Assembly (NCBI GenBank): GCA_963759235.1
Contig: CAVWYO010000001.1
Coordinates: 62,001-126,000 of the forward strand
Length of the DNA: 64,000 nt
Source of the DNA: Bauldia sp963759235
GTDB taxonomy: Bacteria > Pseudomonadota > Alphaproteobacteria > Rhizobiales > Kaistiaceae
Direction: 5' to 3'
The notes under the pieces were generated by a model. The model was not told the origin of the DNA. It did no database searches and was given only the letters and a program-made list of their open reading frames with translations. Numbering within the stretch: position 1 is the first letter of the stretch; each line of letters opens with the position of its first letter. Position numbers and translations under genes: made by a program. This document shows positions 34,376 through 41,808 of this stretch, piece by piece.

Positions 34376-35167
34376 CTACAGCTCGCGCGTCACCAGGTCG
34401 CTCGCCAGCCGCTGCAGCGTCTCCGGGGCTTGCTTGCCGATGACCATGTAGCCGCGCCCGCCGGCGTTCCAGAACGCGATGTTCCAGTCGTCCCGCTGCT
34501 CGACGGCGACGGGCGCGTCGCCCTTGCCGTTTGCGATGACGCAGAAGGCGACCGGACCGTCGGGTGAGCGATAGGCGATCTGGGCAAGTGGCATGCCGCG
34601 GAACTCCAGAAGCTGGGCGAGCTTCAGCGTCATGCCGGGAAGCGCCACATTCTCAGGCGTAAGCTCGAGAGAGAGGTGGGTGCCCACATTGGCAAGCTCG
34701 GTGCTTCGCAGCGCCGGATCGTCGGGGATCGCGGCGAGCGTCTCGTCCGTGTAGAGCGAGAGATATTCCGCCACCACAGCGCGCCAATTGGCCGGCTCTT
34801 CGGCCACCTGCGTCCCCGGCACCGCAAAACGGGCAACGCCGAAGCCGACAGCAGCGCCGGCAACGACGAGGAGGCACGCCGCGGCGAGCGCGGCGAGGCG
34901 CCACCGCCTCGGCGAGGCGGCTGGTCGAGGCGTGGTGGCGGCAGCAAGAATCGCCGCCAGCCGGTCCTCAGGTGCGGCACCGAGCAGGAGATCGAACGGC
35001 TCCGCCGGGGGCTTGGCGCGCGCAAGCGAATCTCGCCGCGCCCGCAAGGCGCCGTCGGCAGCCAGACGCTCTTCCAGCGCCCGCCGCTCGTCGGCGGTCA
35101 GCTCACCGTCCAAATATCCGGTGAGTTCGATGTCGGCCGGCGGTATCGATTCGGCACTGTTGTTCAT
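34376..35167 (-). CDS. Anti-sigma factor, membrane-anchored
   Basis: 263 residues. The N-terminal cytosolic part IELTGYLDGELTADERRALEERL is the usual anti-sigma pattern but lacks a zinc HxxxCxxC motif. One transmembrane helix follows at about 89-111 (WRLAALAAACLLVVAGAAVGFGVA), then a periplasmic sensor domain of about 150 residues with PLAQIAYRSPDGPVAFCVIA and FWNAGGRGYMVIGKQ. It overlaps the ECF sigma gene by ATGA, so the two are made together. The signal sensed is unknown. Confidence 0.87.
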   Translation of the reverse strand: MNNSAESIPPADIELTGYLDGELTADERRALEERLAADGALRARRDSLARAKPPAEPFDLLLGAAPEDRLAAILAAATTPRPAASPRRWRLAALAAACLLVVAGAAVGFGVARFAVPGTQVAEEPANWRAVVAEYLSLYTDETLAAIPDDPALRSTELANVGTHLSLELTPENVALPGMTLKLAQLLEFRGMPLAQIAYRSPDGPVAFCVIANGKGDAPVAVEQRDDWNIAFWNAGGRGYMVIGKQAPETLQRLASDLVTREL

Positions 35168-35688
35168 GGCTTCACCTGCCGGACTTCCGGCTTGTTATCG
35201 TCGAGCGCCGCCAGCTTGGCCCGCGCAGCGGCAAGCCGGCTCATAACGGTGCCGATCGGCACTTCCAGGGCGTCGGCTGCCTCGCGATAGGTGAACCCTT
35301 CGACATAGACCAGGAACACGGTTTCGCGTTGTGCCTCAGGCAGAGACTGCACCGCCATCAACACCTGGCCCGCGGAAATATTCGCCTCAATTGCGCGAAT
35401 TCCGTCGAAAACCAGAACCGATTCGGCGTCCACCAGCCCCTGGCCGCGCCGATAGCGGGCGGCACGCAGCTCATTTAGCCAGACCCGGTGAAGAATTGTC
35501 ATCAGCCATCGGTCGAGTCGGGTCCCCGGAGTGAACTGCTGGGCGTGCTCCAGCGCCCTCAGGCAGGTCGTCTGGACAAGGTCTTCCGCGACGTCCCGGC
35601 TGCCGGACAGCACCAGGCCGTACCGCCACAGTCTGGTGAGATGGGAGCCGAGCCCCGCTCTCACGGCCTCGTGAGCGCTTTCCGTCAT
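35164..35688 (-). CDS. ECF-type RNA polymerase sigma factor
   Basis: 174 residues with region 2 (WRYGLVLSGSRDVAEDLVQTTCLRALEH, then RLDRWLMTILHRVWLNELR) and region 4 (LPEAQRETVFLVYVEGFTYREAADAL, VPIGTVMSRLAAARAKL). No region 3, as expected for ECF factors. It is cotranscribed with the downstream anti-sigma gene. The divergent side (35787 onward) holds only a dead secreted-protein gene, which may have been a target. It is not the general-stress EcfG type, because no PhyR or NepR genes are present. Confidence 0.92.
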   Translation of the reverse strand: MTESAHEAVRAGLGSHLTRLWRYGLVLSGSRDVAEDLVQTTCLRALEHAQQFTPGTRLDRWLMTILHRVWLNELRAARYRRGQGLVDAESVLVFDGIRAIEANISAGQVLMAVQSLPEAQRETVFLVYVEGFTYREAADALEVPIGTVMSRLAAARAKLAALDDNKPEVRQVKP

Positions 35689-35786
35689 GGCAGAATGAAC
35701 AGGATCCTGGGCACTCGTATTGATTTTGCGCGACTGTAAACGACCTTAGAGCCGCGAGATCAACACTTTTCGGGGAGTTGAAGGCC

Positions 35787-36057
35787 ATGAATTGATCGAC
35801 TCTGCTCGGCCGGGCGAGAGTCACCGCAGCAGTGCTTTGCGCCGCGAGCTTCATCGCCATCGGCTCGGCCTTCGCGGCCAGCGGAAGCGAGTGGCGACCA
35901 AAAGGCGCTCGCCATGCCTCGGCGAGGGCTAGTGATGATCGGCCGGATCGATCTTGCCAAGGCAGGACTGCAGCGGTGCGAGGAATACCTTAAGCGACTG
36001 GACGGGAAAGGCGAAGCCGGGGGTCATCGGCTCACCTTTCCCGCCAGGTCTCGCTGA
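35787..36057 (+). pseudogene. Decayed small secreted-protein gene divergent from the ECF sigma gene
   Basis: ATG 35787 has Shine-Dalgarno-like purines (GGGGAG, AAGG) but reads ATG-AAT-TGA. After this third-codon stop the same frame gives STLLGRARVTAAVLCAASF then IAIGSAFAASGSEW, an excellent signal peptide and cleavage site. The chain then seems to change frame after about 35885: the neighbouring frame reads DQKALAMPRRGLVMIGRIDL then AKAGLQRCEEYLKRLDGKGE and stops at 36057. A nonsense mutation plus one inserted base would explain both. The family is not recognised. Divergent position suggests that it was a target of the sigma factor. Confidence 0.45.
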
Positions 36058-36206
36058 CAACGCACAACCCGAAAGGTCAGCGTAGCCCCACAGTGGCAAA
36101 CGCCTTGCCAGCCGGCTGTCGATCGGACGACGCTATAGCTTGTGGCCGATCAGGTTTAAATCGCAATTTATTGAAATCGTTAGGAATTCGGTAACGACCG
36201 GTGCAT

Positions 36207-36236
36207 CGCAATCTGCGAATTGCTGTGCAGATTGCG
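36207..36236. repeat. 10-bp inverted repeat past the glutamine amidotransferase gene
   Basis: Arms CGCAATCTGC (36207-36216) and GCAGATTGCG (36227-36236) with a 10-nt loop, 24 bp beyond the stop at 36260. No T-run follows on the minus strand. It could be a transcript-end hairpin or a protein-binding palindrome. Confidence 0.45.
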
Positions 36237-36259
36237 AAGCGGTCATGGCACGGGCGGAT

Positions 36260-36979
36260 TCAATCGCGCCCGGAGCGTGTATCCATCCCAAGCCAGTGGT
36301 CGAGAAATACTTCGAGGAAGCTCGCCGTCTTCCAGTCATGCAACGCACGGCCGGCAAAATGATCAGCGGCTTCCTGGGCCCCTGGTTGCCTGGCACGTTC
36401 GCTCATCCGCCGGGTCCACCGGCCGACCATCGCGGTGGTGAGCTCGATATGGAATTGGATGGCGTATGCCGACGGACCGTAGAAGAACGCCTGGTTGCGG
36501 AAGACCTCGCCCTCCGCCAGCAGCACGGCGCCCGCCGGCAGATCGAAGCCTTCGCGGTGGAAGTGATGGACGCGATCCGGCCAGTCCATCAGGCGCTGTC
36601 CCGCCGCGGTCGGACGCAGCGGATAGTAGCCCACCTCGACGCATCCTTCGGGGTGCGCGGTGACCGCCGCGCCGAGGTGGCGGGCAAGCATCTGGGCACC
36701 AAGGCACAACCCTAGAAACGGAGCACCCTCGGCAAGCGGCACCCGGATCCACTCGGTCTCGCGACGAATGAAGTCGTCCGCGTCATTGGCGCTCATCGGC
36801 CCACCGAAGATGATCGCCCCGGCATGGTCGGCGAGCGTTTCCGGCAACGCATCCCCGAAGCGCGGGCGACGGATGTCGAGCCGGTAGCCGCGCTCGGCCA
36901 GCCGCAGGCCCACCCGACCCGGGGTCGAGTGTTCCTGGTGCAGAACGATAAGGATCGGTTTGGCGTCAGTCCCCATCAT
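36260..36979 (-). CDS. Class I glutamine amidotransferase-like protein
   Basis: 239 residues with the GATase-1 fold. The nucleophile elbow GLCLGAQML (about residue 93) holds the catalytic Cys and AIQFHIELT the catalytic His. GAIIFGGPMSANDAD is the oxyanion-side loop seen in GuaA-like stand-alone amidotransferases. No synthase domain is fused, and the acceptor is unknown. The start is taken at ATG 36979 or 36976 (MMGTDAKPILIVLH); ATG 36994 would overlap terB further. It overlaps the end of terB by about 14 bp, so the two form an operon. Confidence 0.87.
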   Translation of the reverse strand: MMGTDAKPILIVLHQEHSTPGRVGLRLAERGYRLDIRRPRFGDALPETLADHAGAIIFGGPMSANDADDFIRRETEWIRVPLAEGAPFLGLCLGAQMLARHLGAAVTAHPEGCVEVGYYPLRPTAAGQRLMDWPDRVHHFHREGFDLPAGAVLLAEGEVFRNQAFFYGPSAYAIQFHIELTTAMVGRWTRRMSERARQPGAQEAADHFAGRALHDWKTASFLEVFLDHWLGMDTRSGRD

Positions 36980-37427
36980 TGGCACGGACGGCATGTTTCA
37001 GCCTGATGCGGGCCTGCGACGAGACGCCGAGCAACTCCGCCGCCCGCCAGACCAGATTGTCCTCGAACTCGTGCACCTTGCCGTCGGCAAAAACCAGCTC
37101 CCACATCATCTCCACGATGCGCTCGCGGTCCTTCGCGTCCAGCTGGCGCTTCAGCACGCTGGTGAAGCCGTAGAGATCGACCGCCTCCCGGTCGGCGGCT
37201 TCGGCGGCGCCGATCAACTCGTCGACGTCGGCCTCGCCGAGCTCGAAGCGCCGTTTGAGGAGATCCCGGAGCAGGAGCCGCTCGTCTTCGGAAACGACGC
37301 CATCGATGGCCGTCACGTGAAAAAGCAACGCCGCCGCGGCCAGGCGACAACGATCCTCGCCGATGGATTCTTCCCGTTCGCCCCCGCCGGTCAGTTCGGC
37401 CAAGAATTGCTTCAGGGCGGATATCAT
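36966..37427 (-). CDS. TerB family (tellurite-resistance/DjlA-N fold) protein
   Basis: 153 residues, all-helical. The two TerB repeats are seen as AAALLFHVTAIDGVVSEDERLLLRDLL and MMWELVFADGKVHEFEDNLVWRAAELLGV, with acidic D-G and E-D metal-binding positions conserved. Most such proteins have no tested link with tellurite; metal or stress sensing is inferred. ATG 37427 starts a two-gene operon with the amidotransferase. Confidence 0.88.
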   Translation of the reverse strand: MISALKQFLAELTGGGEREESIGEDRCRLAAAALLFHVTAIDGVVSEDERLLLRDLLKRRFELGEADVDELIGAAEAADREAVDLYGFTSVLKRQLDAKDRERIVEMMWELVFADGKVHEFEDNLVWRAAELLGVSSQARIRLKHAVRANDGD

Positions 37428-37488
37428 TCCGATTCTCCTTCACTGAACCGGGATGGTAGCGCGCCCGGCACGTGAGGGGCCAGTCACC

Positions 37489-37526
37489 AAAAAGGAAACC
37501 GCCGGCCACTGGCCAGCGGTCTCCTT
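37489..37526 (-). terminator. Strong rho-independent terminator
   Basis: A 16-bp stem with two mismatches (arms 37492-37507 and 37511-37526), 3-nt loop, ending in a T-run on the minus strand (AAAAA 37489-37493 on the plus strand). It lies about 60 bp upstream of terB and terminates transcription arriving from the udh side, including the 37528-37798 segment. Confidence 0.8.
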
Positions 37527-37527
37527 A

Positions 37528-37798
37528 AACAGATCTGGAGGTCAAGAAAACAAGCAGTCGGAACAACCCTTTGCCCGATCGAAAAAAGTCGGACCTATAA
37601 AATGCAGTGCAACTTGAACAAAACTAGCTCTAGCACCCTGTAACCGAGGACGCCCCAATCCGGACCCCCACAGTAACTCGTCGGGCAACGTTGCCCCCAA
37701 CTCGCCACCTGCCCAAAAGTTTATAAAGTATGAGAGCCGAGGGCAAGTGCAAAAAAACTCCATCTTTTCAATAGGTAAACGGGCCGGTAACCAACCCT
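37528..37798 (-). other. Unexplained low-GC transcribed-looking block between udh and its terminator
   Basis: About 270 bp with clearly lower GC than the flanks, rich in A- and T-runs, lying after the udh stop and hairpin and before a strong terminator on the same strand. A frame on the minus strand is open throughout (37811-37542, about 89 codons, starting across the udh stop) but has no Shine-Dalgarno or family-like sequence. It could be an RNA gene or long 3' leader-derived RNA, a remnant of acquired DNA, or a small protein gene. Nothing more can be assigned. Confidence 0.4.
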
Positions 37799-37820
37799 GG
37801 AGGTGAATCACATCACCTCC
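37799..37820. repeat. Perfect 8-bp inverted repeat at the udh stop
   Basis: Arms GGAGGTGA (37799-37806) and TCACCTCC (37813-37820) with a 6-nt loop, straddling the udh stop codon. No T-run. It could stabilise the udh mRNA 3' end. Confidence 0.5.
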
Positions 37821-38593
37821 GCGACACAGAACGGCCCACCTTGGTTCAAGTCGACGCTATCATCTCCGGTTCGACCATCGCCTGCGGCGAGCACTTCCTC
37901 GGCATAGTCCTCGGAGCGGTCGAGCGGCCTGTATCCAAGCCGCGCGGCGTTGCTGTTGTCCCACCATCCGCGTTTGTTGTCGGACGCCCCATAGACGATC
38001 TCATGGCGGATGTCGGCGTGTTCGAGCCCGATCCGAATGAGCTGGACGAGATCGCGCGGACTGATCCAGATGGCGAGCCGCCTTGGGTCGGCGGGCCTGT
38101 CGGCGACATGGCCGATTCGGATGCTCAGCACTTCGGCGCCGTACTTGTACGCGTAGAGCGCGCCGACCGCCTCGCCGAAGGCCTTGCTCAGCCCGTAGCG
38201 CGAGTCAGGGCGGACTGGCACATCGATGCCGATAGTCTCCGCGCGCGGATAGAAGCCTGTCGCGTGATTGCTTGAGGCAAATACGACGCGCTTGACGCCT
38301 TCGAGGCGTGCGGCTTCGAACAGATTGTAGCAGCCGACGATATTGGCGGCGTGGATCGTGTCCCACTCCGCCTCCACCGAATAGCCGCCGAGATGGACGA
38401 TGCCGTCGACGTCGGCCACCGCTTTTCTCAGAGCCTCGATATCGTCGAGATCCGCCGCCACCACCTCCTCGCTTTTCAACGGCTTGGAGACCGGCCTGCG
38501 ATCGGAAAGACGAAGCCGGTAGTCGGCGCGCAGAAGCGGCCTGATCCAGGTAGCAACGCCGCCGGCGGCGCCCGTGACGAGGATGCGTTTCAT
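37808..38593 (-). CDS. udh: NAD-dependent uronate dehydrogenase (SDR family)
   Basis: Extended short-chain dehydrogenase of 261 residues that oxidises galacturonate/glucuronate to the aldarolactone. The Rossmann motif TGAAGGVA, VDGIVHLGGYSVE, VVFASSNHATGFYP (Ser of the catalytic triad), YGLSKAFGE (Tyr-x3-Lys) and GWWDNS closely follow Agrobacterium Udh as I recall it. ATG 38593 (MKRILVTGAAGG). It is divergent from the TRAP transporter operon across a 166-bp region with a GntR-type palindrome, so uptake and first oxidation of uronates are probably co-regulated. A related sugar dehydrogenase or epimerase is the alternative. Confidence 0.85.
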   Translation of the reverse strand: MKRILVTGAAGGVATWIRPLLRADYRLRLSDRRPVSKPLKSEEVVAADLDDIEALRKAVADVDGIVHLGGYSVEAEWDTIHAANIVGCYNLFEAARLEGVKRVVFASSNHATGFYPRAETIGIDVPVRPDSRYGLSKAFGEAVGALYAYKYGAEVLSIRIGHVADRPADPRRLAIWISPRDLVQLIRIGLEHADIRHEIVYGASDNKRGWWDNSNAARLGYRPLDRSEDYAEEVLAAGDGRTGDDSVDLNQGGPFCVAEVM

Positions 38594-38684
38594 GCGATGG
38601 TTTCCGCCTCTGCTTCCGCTCTGCGCCCGGTGAGTCGAGCCGCTTTGCCGGTTGTCCGACGTGATGGCTGTGCTATGCTGAACA

Positions 38685-38701
38685 AAGTTGTACGACAACT
38701 T
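38685..38701. promoter_or_regulatory. GntR (FadR/FCD)-type operator between udh and dctP
   Basis: Perfect palindrome AAGTTGTACGACAACTT (7-bp arms, 3-nt centre). The TTGT-N3-ACAA core is the kind of site bound by FCD-type GntR regulators of hexuronate genes. A regulator of this type is encoded at 41809. A possible promoter TTGTCC-N15-TATGCT (38652-38678) reads towards dctP and would be blocked just downstream. Confidence 0.65.
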
Positions 38702-38759
38702 GAATGGCAGAAAACAACACCTGCCACAGTCGTATGGGCCAAGCAATGGGAGGAAACCG

Positions 38760-39764
38760 ATGACCACACAACGCTTCAACCATGTGTCCTTCGCCGCCCG
38801 TATGGCCGGCGGAATCGCCGGCGCTGCCATGCTCGTCGGCCTCGGCGCGGCGCCCGCCGCCAGCCTCGAGATCAAGACCAGCGACGTGCATGGCGAGGGC
38901 TATCCGACAACCGAAGCCATCAAGTATATGGGCGACCTGTTGTCGGAATGGACGGACGGTCGCATCACCGTCAACCTTTTTCCGAGCATGCAGCTCGGCG
39001 GCGAGAAAGAGGCGCTTGAGCAGGTTCAGCTCGGCGCACTAGAAATGACCCGCGTCTCGGTCGGCGTCGTCGGGCCGATCGTCGACGACTTCAACGTCTT
39101 CAACCTGCCCTACGTCTTCAAGAATCTCGATCAGCAGCACATCGTCGTCGACGGTGAGATCGGCACGGGCCTTCTCGACAAGCTCGATCCGGCCGGGCTG
39201 ATCGGCCTGGGCTACATGGATGCGGGGTCGCGCTCGTTCTACGTCAAGGGCAAGCCGATCGAGAAGCCGAGCGACCTGACCGGCATGAAGATCCGCGTCA
39301 TGCAGAACCCGATGTTCGTCGACATGGTCAACGCCATGGGCGGCAACGGCGTGCAGATCGCCTACAACGAACTCTACACCTCCCTGCAGACCGGCGTCGT
39401 CGACGGCGCCGAGAACAACCCGCCGTCCTATGACGAGGGCAAGCACTACGAGGTGGCCAACTATTACACCCTCGACGAGCACCTCATGGTGCCGGAGATC
39501 TTCGTCTTCTCGAAGAAGGTCTGGGACACCTTGTCGCCGGTCGACCAGCAGCTGATCCGCAAGGCTTCCGCGCTTGCCGTGGTCAGGGAGCGTGAGCTGT
39601 GGGCAGCCAAGGAGAAACAGGCGCTCGATGATCTGCGGGCCGCCGGGGTCACCATCATCGACAACGTCGACAAGACGCCCTTCATCGAGGCCACCCAAGG
39701 GGTGCGCGACAAGTATGGTGCGCAATACGCCGACCTCCTGAAGCAGATCAACGCCGTCAAATAG
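38760..39764 (+). CDS. dctP: TRAP transporter substrate-binding protein DctP
   Basis: Periplasmic binding protein of 334 residues. A signal peptide ends near GAAPAASLE. The DctP pattern follows: SDVHGEGYPTTEAIKYMGDLL, VNLFPSMQLGGEKEALEQVQLGAL, the specificity-determining Arg region SDLTGMKIRVMQNPMFVDM (Arg pairs with the substrate carboxylate) and YNELYTSLQTGVVDGAENNPPS. ATG 38760 has a strong GGGAGGAAA Shine-Dalgarno. First gene of dctP-dctQ-dctM-gntR. The neighbouring uronate dehydrogenase suggests galacturonate or glucuronate as ligand. Confidence 0.95.
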   Translation: MTTQRFNHVSFAARMAGGIAGAAMLVGLGAAPAASLEIKTSDVHGEGYPTTEAIKYMGDLLSEWTDGRITVNLFPSMQLGGEKEALEQVQLGALEMTRVSVGVVGPIVDDFNVFNLPYVFKNLDQQHIVVDGEIGTGLLDKLDPAGLIGLGYMDAGSRSFYVKGKPIEKPSDLTGMKIRVMQNPMFVDMVNAMGGNGVQIAYNELYTSLQTGVVDGAENNPPSYDEGKHYEVANYYTLDEHLMVPEIFVFSKKVWDTLSPVDQQLIRKASALAVVRERELWAAKEKQALDDLRAAGVTIIDNVDKTPFIEATQGVRDKYGAQYADLLKQINAVK

Positions 39765-39898
39765 GACGGGAAAGCAGACTGGGGCGAGGACCGATCGACC
39801 TCGCCCCACCCTCTCACGCCGGCGGAAGTTGATTGCCGCCGAACCCGGCGGGCGGTGCACGCCATCGCCGATCGATCCCTCCAGGAAGGAGCCGACGC

Positions 39899-40423
39899 AT
39901 GCGGCCGACTTATGTGCGCGTCATGGATGCGCTCTACGTGCTGTGCCTGGCCGTATCGATCGTGTCGATCGTCAGCATGACCTGCCTGATCTTTGTCGGC
40001 GTGATCATGCGTTATTTCTTCCACATGGGCGCGGCGTTCGCCGAGCCGTCGTCGATCTTCTTCACCGTCCAGCTCACATTCTACGGCGCCGCCGCCTGCT
40101 ACCGGGCGCGGGCGCATCTTCGCATCAACATCCTGTCGGCGCTGCTGTCGCCAAATGCGCAAAAGGTGCCGGACACCCTGGTGAGGCTTCTCCTGGCGGC
40201 ACTTGCCGTCGGGATGATGTACTTCGGCGCCGATCTCGTGCAGACGACGTGGTTCCAGGCCTATCCCGAATTCGCCTATATCCGCGTTGGCGCGGTCTAT
40301 TCGGCCATTCCCGGCGGCGGTTTCATCCTGCTCCTCTTCATCATCGAAATCGGCGTTTTACCCGGACGCCATGGCCGCGGACGAGGAGGAAGAAATGCGT
40401 CGCGCCATGGCGCACGCCGATGA
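39899..40423 (+). CDS. dctQ: TRAP transporter small permease DctQ, C-terminal tail frameshifted
   Basis: Four-helix membrane subunit of the TRAP transporter. ATG 39899 has AAGGAG upstream. Helices are seen at ALYVLCLAVSIVSIVSMTCLI, FTVQLTFYGAAACY with the conserved RARAHLRI loop, LLLAALAVGMMYFGADLV and GFILLLFIIEI. After IEIGV the frame as sequenced ends in an Arg/Gly-rich tail at 40423. Removing one T from the run 40356-40359 instead gives YPDAMAADEEEEMRRAMAHA and a stop at 40448, 12 bp before dctM, the acidic/helical tail expected of DctQ. All transmembrane segments precede the break, so function may survive. Confidence 0.85.
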   Translation: MRPTYVRVMDALYVLCLAVSIVSIVSMTCLIFVGVIMRYFFHMGAAFAEPSSIFFTVQLTFYGAAACYRARAHLRINILSALLSPNAQKVPDTLVRLLLAALAVGMMYFGADLVQTTWFQAYPEFAYIRVGAVYSAIPGGGFILLLFIIEIGVLPGRHGRGRGGRNASRHGARR

Positions 40424-40460
40424 AGAAGCCCGCAAGCTCGGCTATTGAGAGGACCGACAA

Positions 40461-41768
40461 ATGGGGGGCCCTTTCGCACCGGTCGTCCTTCTCGGCAGCT
40501 TTTTCGTCCTCCTCATTCTCGGCATGCCGGTCGCCTTCGCGCTCGGCGTCGCCGCGCTGATCGGCGCCCTCTACGTCCACCTGCCGCTTGCTGCCGTGCT
40601 GCTCAAGGTCTCCGACAGCGTCGACGATTTTGCGCTCTTGGCGATCCCCTTCTTCGTGCTCGCCGGCGCGCTGATGGCCGAGGGCGGCATGGCACGCCGG
40701 CTGGTCGCCTTCGCCAACGTCTTCGTCGGCTTCATGCGCGGCGGCCTGGCCATGGTCAATGTCCTCGCTTCGATGTTCTTCGGCGGCGTGTCGGGGTCGG
40801 CGGTCGCCGACACGTCGTCGATCGGCTCGATCATGATCCCGATGATGAAGAAGCAGGGCTACGACGACCATTTCGCCGTCAATCTCACCATCAGCGGCGC
40901 CACTCAGGGCATCGTCATCCCGCCGAGCCACAACGCCATCATCTATTCCTACGCCGCCGGCGGCGCCGTCTCGGTGGCGCAGCTCTTCCTCGCCGGCATC
41001 ATTCCGGGGATCATGGTCGGCCTGTCGCTGATGGTGCTCTCCTATATCGTCGCCACACGGCGCGGCTATCAGCGGGGCCATTTCGTTCCGCTGAAAGAGG
41101 CGCTGCGGATTACCTGGGAGGCCCTCGCCGGTCTGCTGACCGTCGTCATCATCGTTGGCGGCATTCTCGGCGGCGTCTTCACGCCGACCGAATCGGCGGC
41201 GGTGGCCGCCGTGTGGGCATTCCTAATCACCATGTTCGTCTACCGCGACCTCAAATGGCGCGAATTGCCGCGGGTCATGGTCGGAGTGGTGAAGACGGTG
41301 GCAATGGTGATGATCGTCATCGGTTTCGCCGGCAGCTTCGGCTACATGATGACGCTGATGCAGATTCCGGCGAAGGCGACGCACTTCCTGCTGGAAATCT
41401 CCGACAACAAGTACGTCATCCTGGCCTTGATCAACGTGCTGCTCCTCATTCTCGGCACGTTCATGGACATGGCGCCGCTGCTTCTGATCTGTACCCCGAT
41501 CATGCTGCCGGTGGCCGCGACCCTCGGCATAAGCCCGGTGCATTTCGGCATCATCATGATGCTCAACCTGTCGATCGGCCTGGTGACCCCGCCGGTCGGA
41601 ACCGTTCTCTTCGTCGGCTGCGCGATCGGCAAAATCCCGATCGAGAGAGCAACGCGCCACCTTTGGCCGTTCTGGCTTGCGATGCTGGCAGTGCTCCTCC
41701 TGGTGACCTATTTTCCGGTGTTCGCCATGTGGATTCCCAGCCTCAAATATCCGGGCATTTCATTTTGA
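40461..41768 (+). CDS. dctM: TRAP transporter large permease DctM
   Basis: Twelve-helix Na+-coupled permease of 435 residues of the DctM family. Seen are the N-terminal GSFFVLLILGMPVAFALGVAA, AIPFFVLAGALMAEGGMARRL, MFFGGVSGSAVADTSSIGSIM, SGATQGIVIPPSHNAIIYS and the late GLVTPPVGTVLFVGCAIG. It is a separate polypeptide from DctQ. ATG 40461. A GC-only palindrome made of two adjacent NotI-like octamers (41770-41785) follows its stop, and the regulator gene starts 40 bp later. It imports the ligand delivered by DctP. Confidence 0.96.
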   Translation: MGGPFAPVVLLGSFFVLLILGMPVAFALGVAALIGALYVHLPLAAVLLKVSDSVDDFALLAIPFFVLAGALMAEGGMARRLVAFANVFVGFMRGGLAMVNVLASMFFGGVSGSAVADTSSIGSIMIPMMKKQGYDDHFAVNLTISGATQGIVIPPSHNAIIYSYAAGGAVSVAQLFLAGIIPGIMVGLSLMVLSYIVATRRGYQRGHFVPLKEALRITWEALAGLLTVVIIVGGILGGVFTPTESAAVAAVWAFLITMFVYRDLKWRELPRVMVGVVKTVAMVMIVIGFAGSFGYMMTLMQIPAKATHFLLEISDNKYVILALINVLLLILGTFMDMAPLLLICTPIMLPVAATLGISPVHFGIIMMLNLSIGLVTPPVGTVLFVGCAIGKIPIERATRHLWPFWLAMLAVLLLVTYFPVFAMWIPSLKYPGISF

Positions 41769-41808
41769 GCGGCCGCGCGGCCGCCGGCAGCATTTGAGAG
41801 TGACGCCA

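Larger units (their letters stand above)
35689..36259. other. Gene-poor region around the decayed divergent gene
   Basis: About 570 bp. It holds the sigma-factor promoter region (35689-35786), a dead secreted-protein gene (35787-36057), a stretch of lower GC (about 36120-36240) and a long hairpin (36207-36236) past the glutamine amidotransferase stop. I see no intact gene. Confidence 0.55.

Noticed and set aside
41770..41785. Doubled GCGGCCGC palindrome after dctM as a terminator or mobile-element end
   Set aside because: No T-run and no matching copy elsewhere in the window; in GC-rich DNA such palindromes arise by chance.
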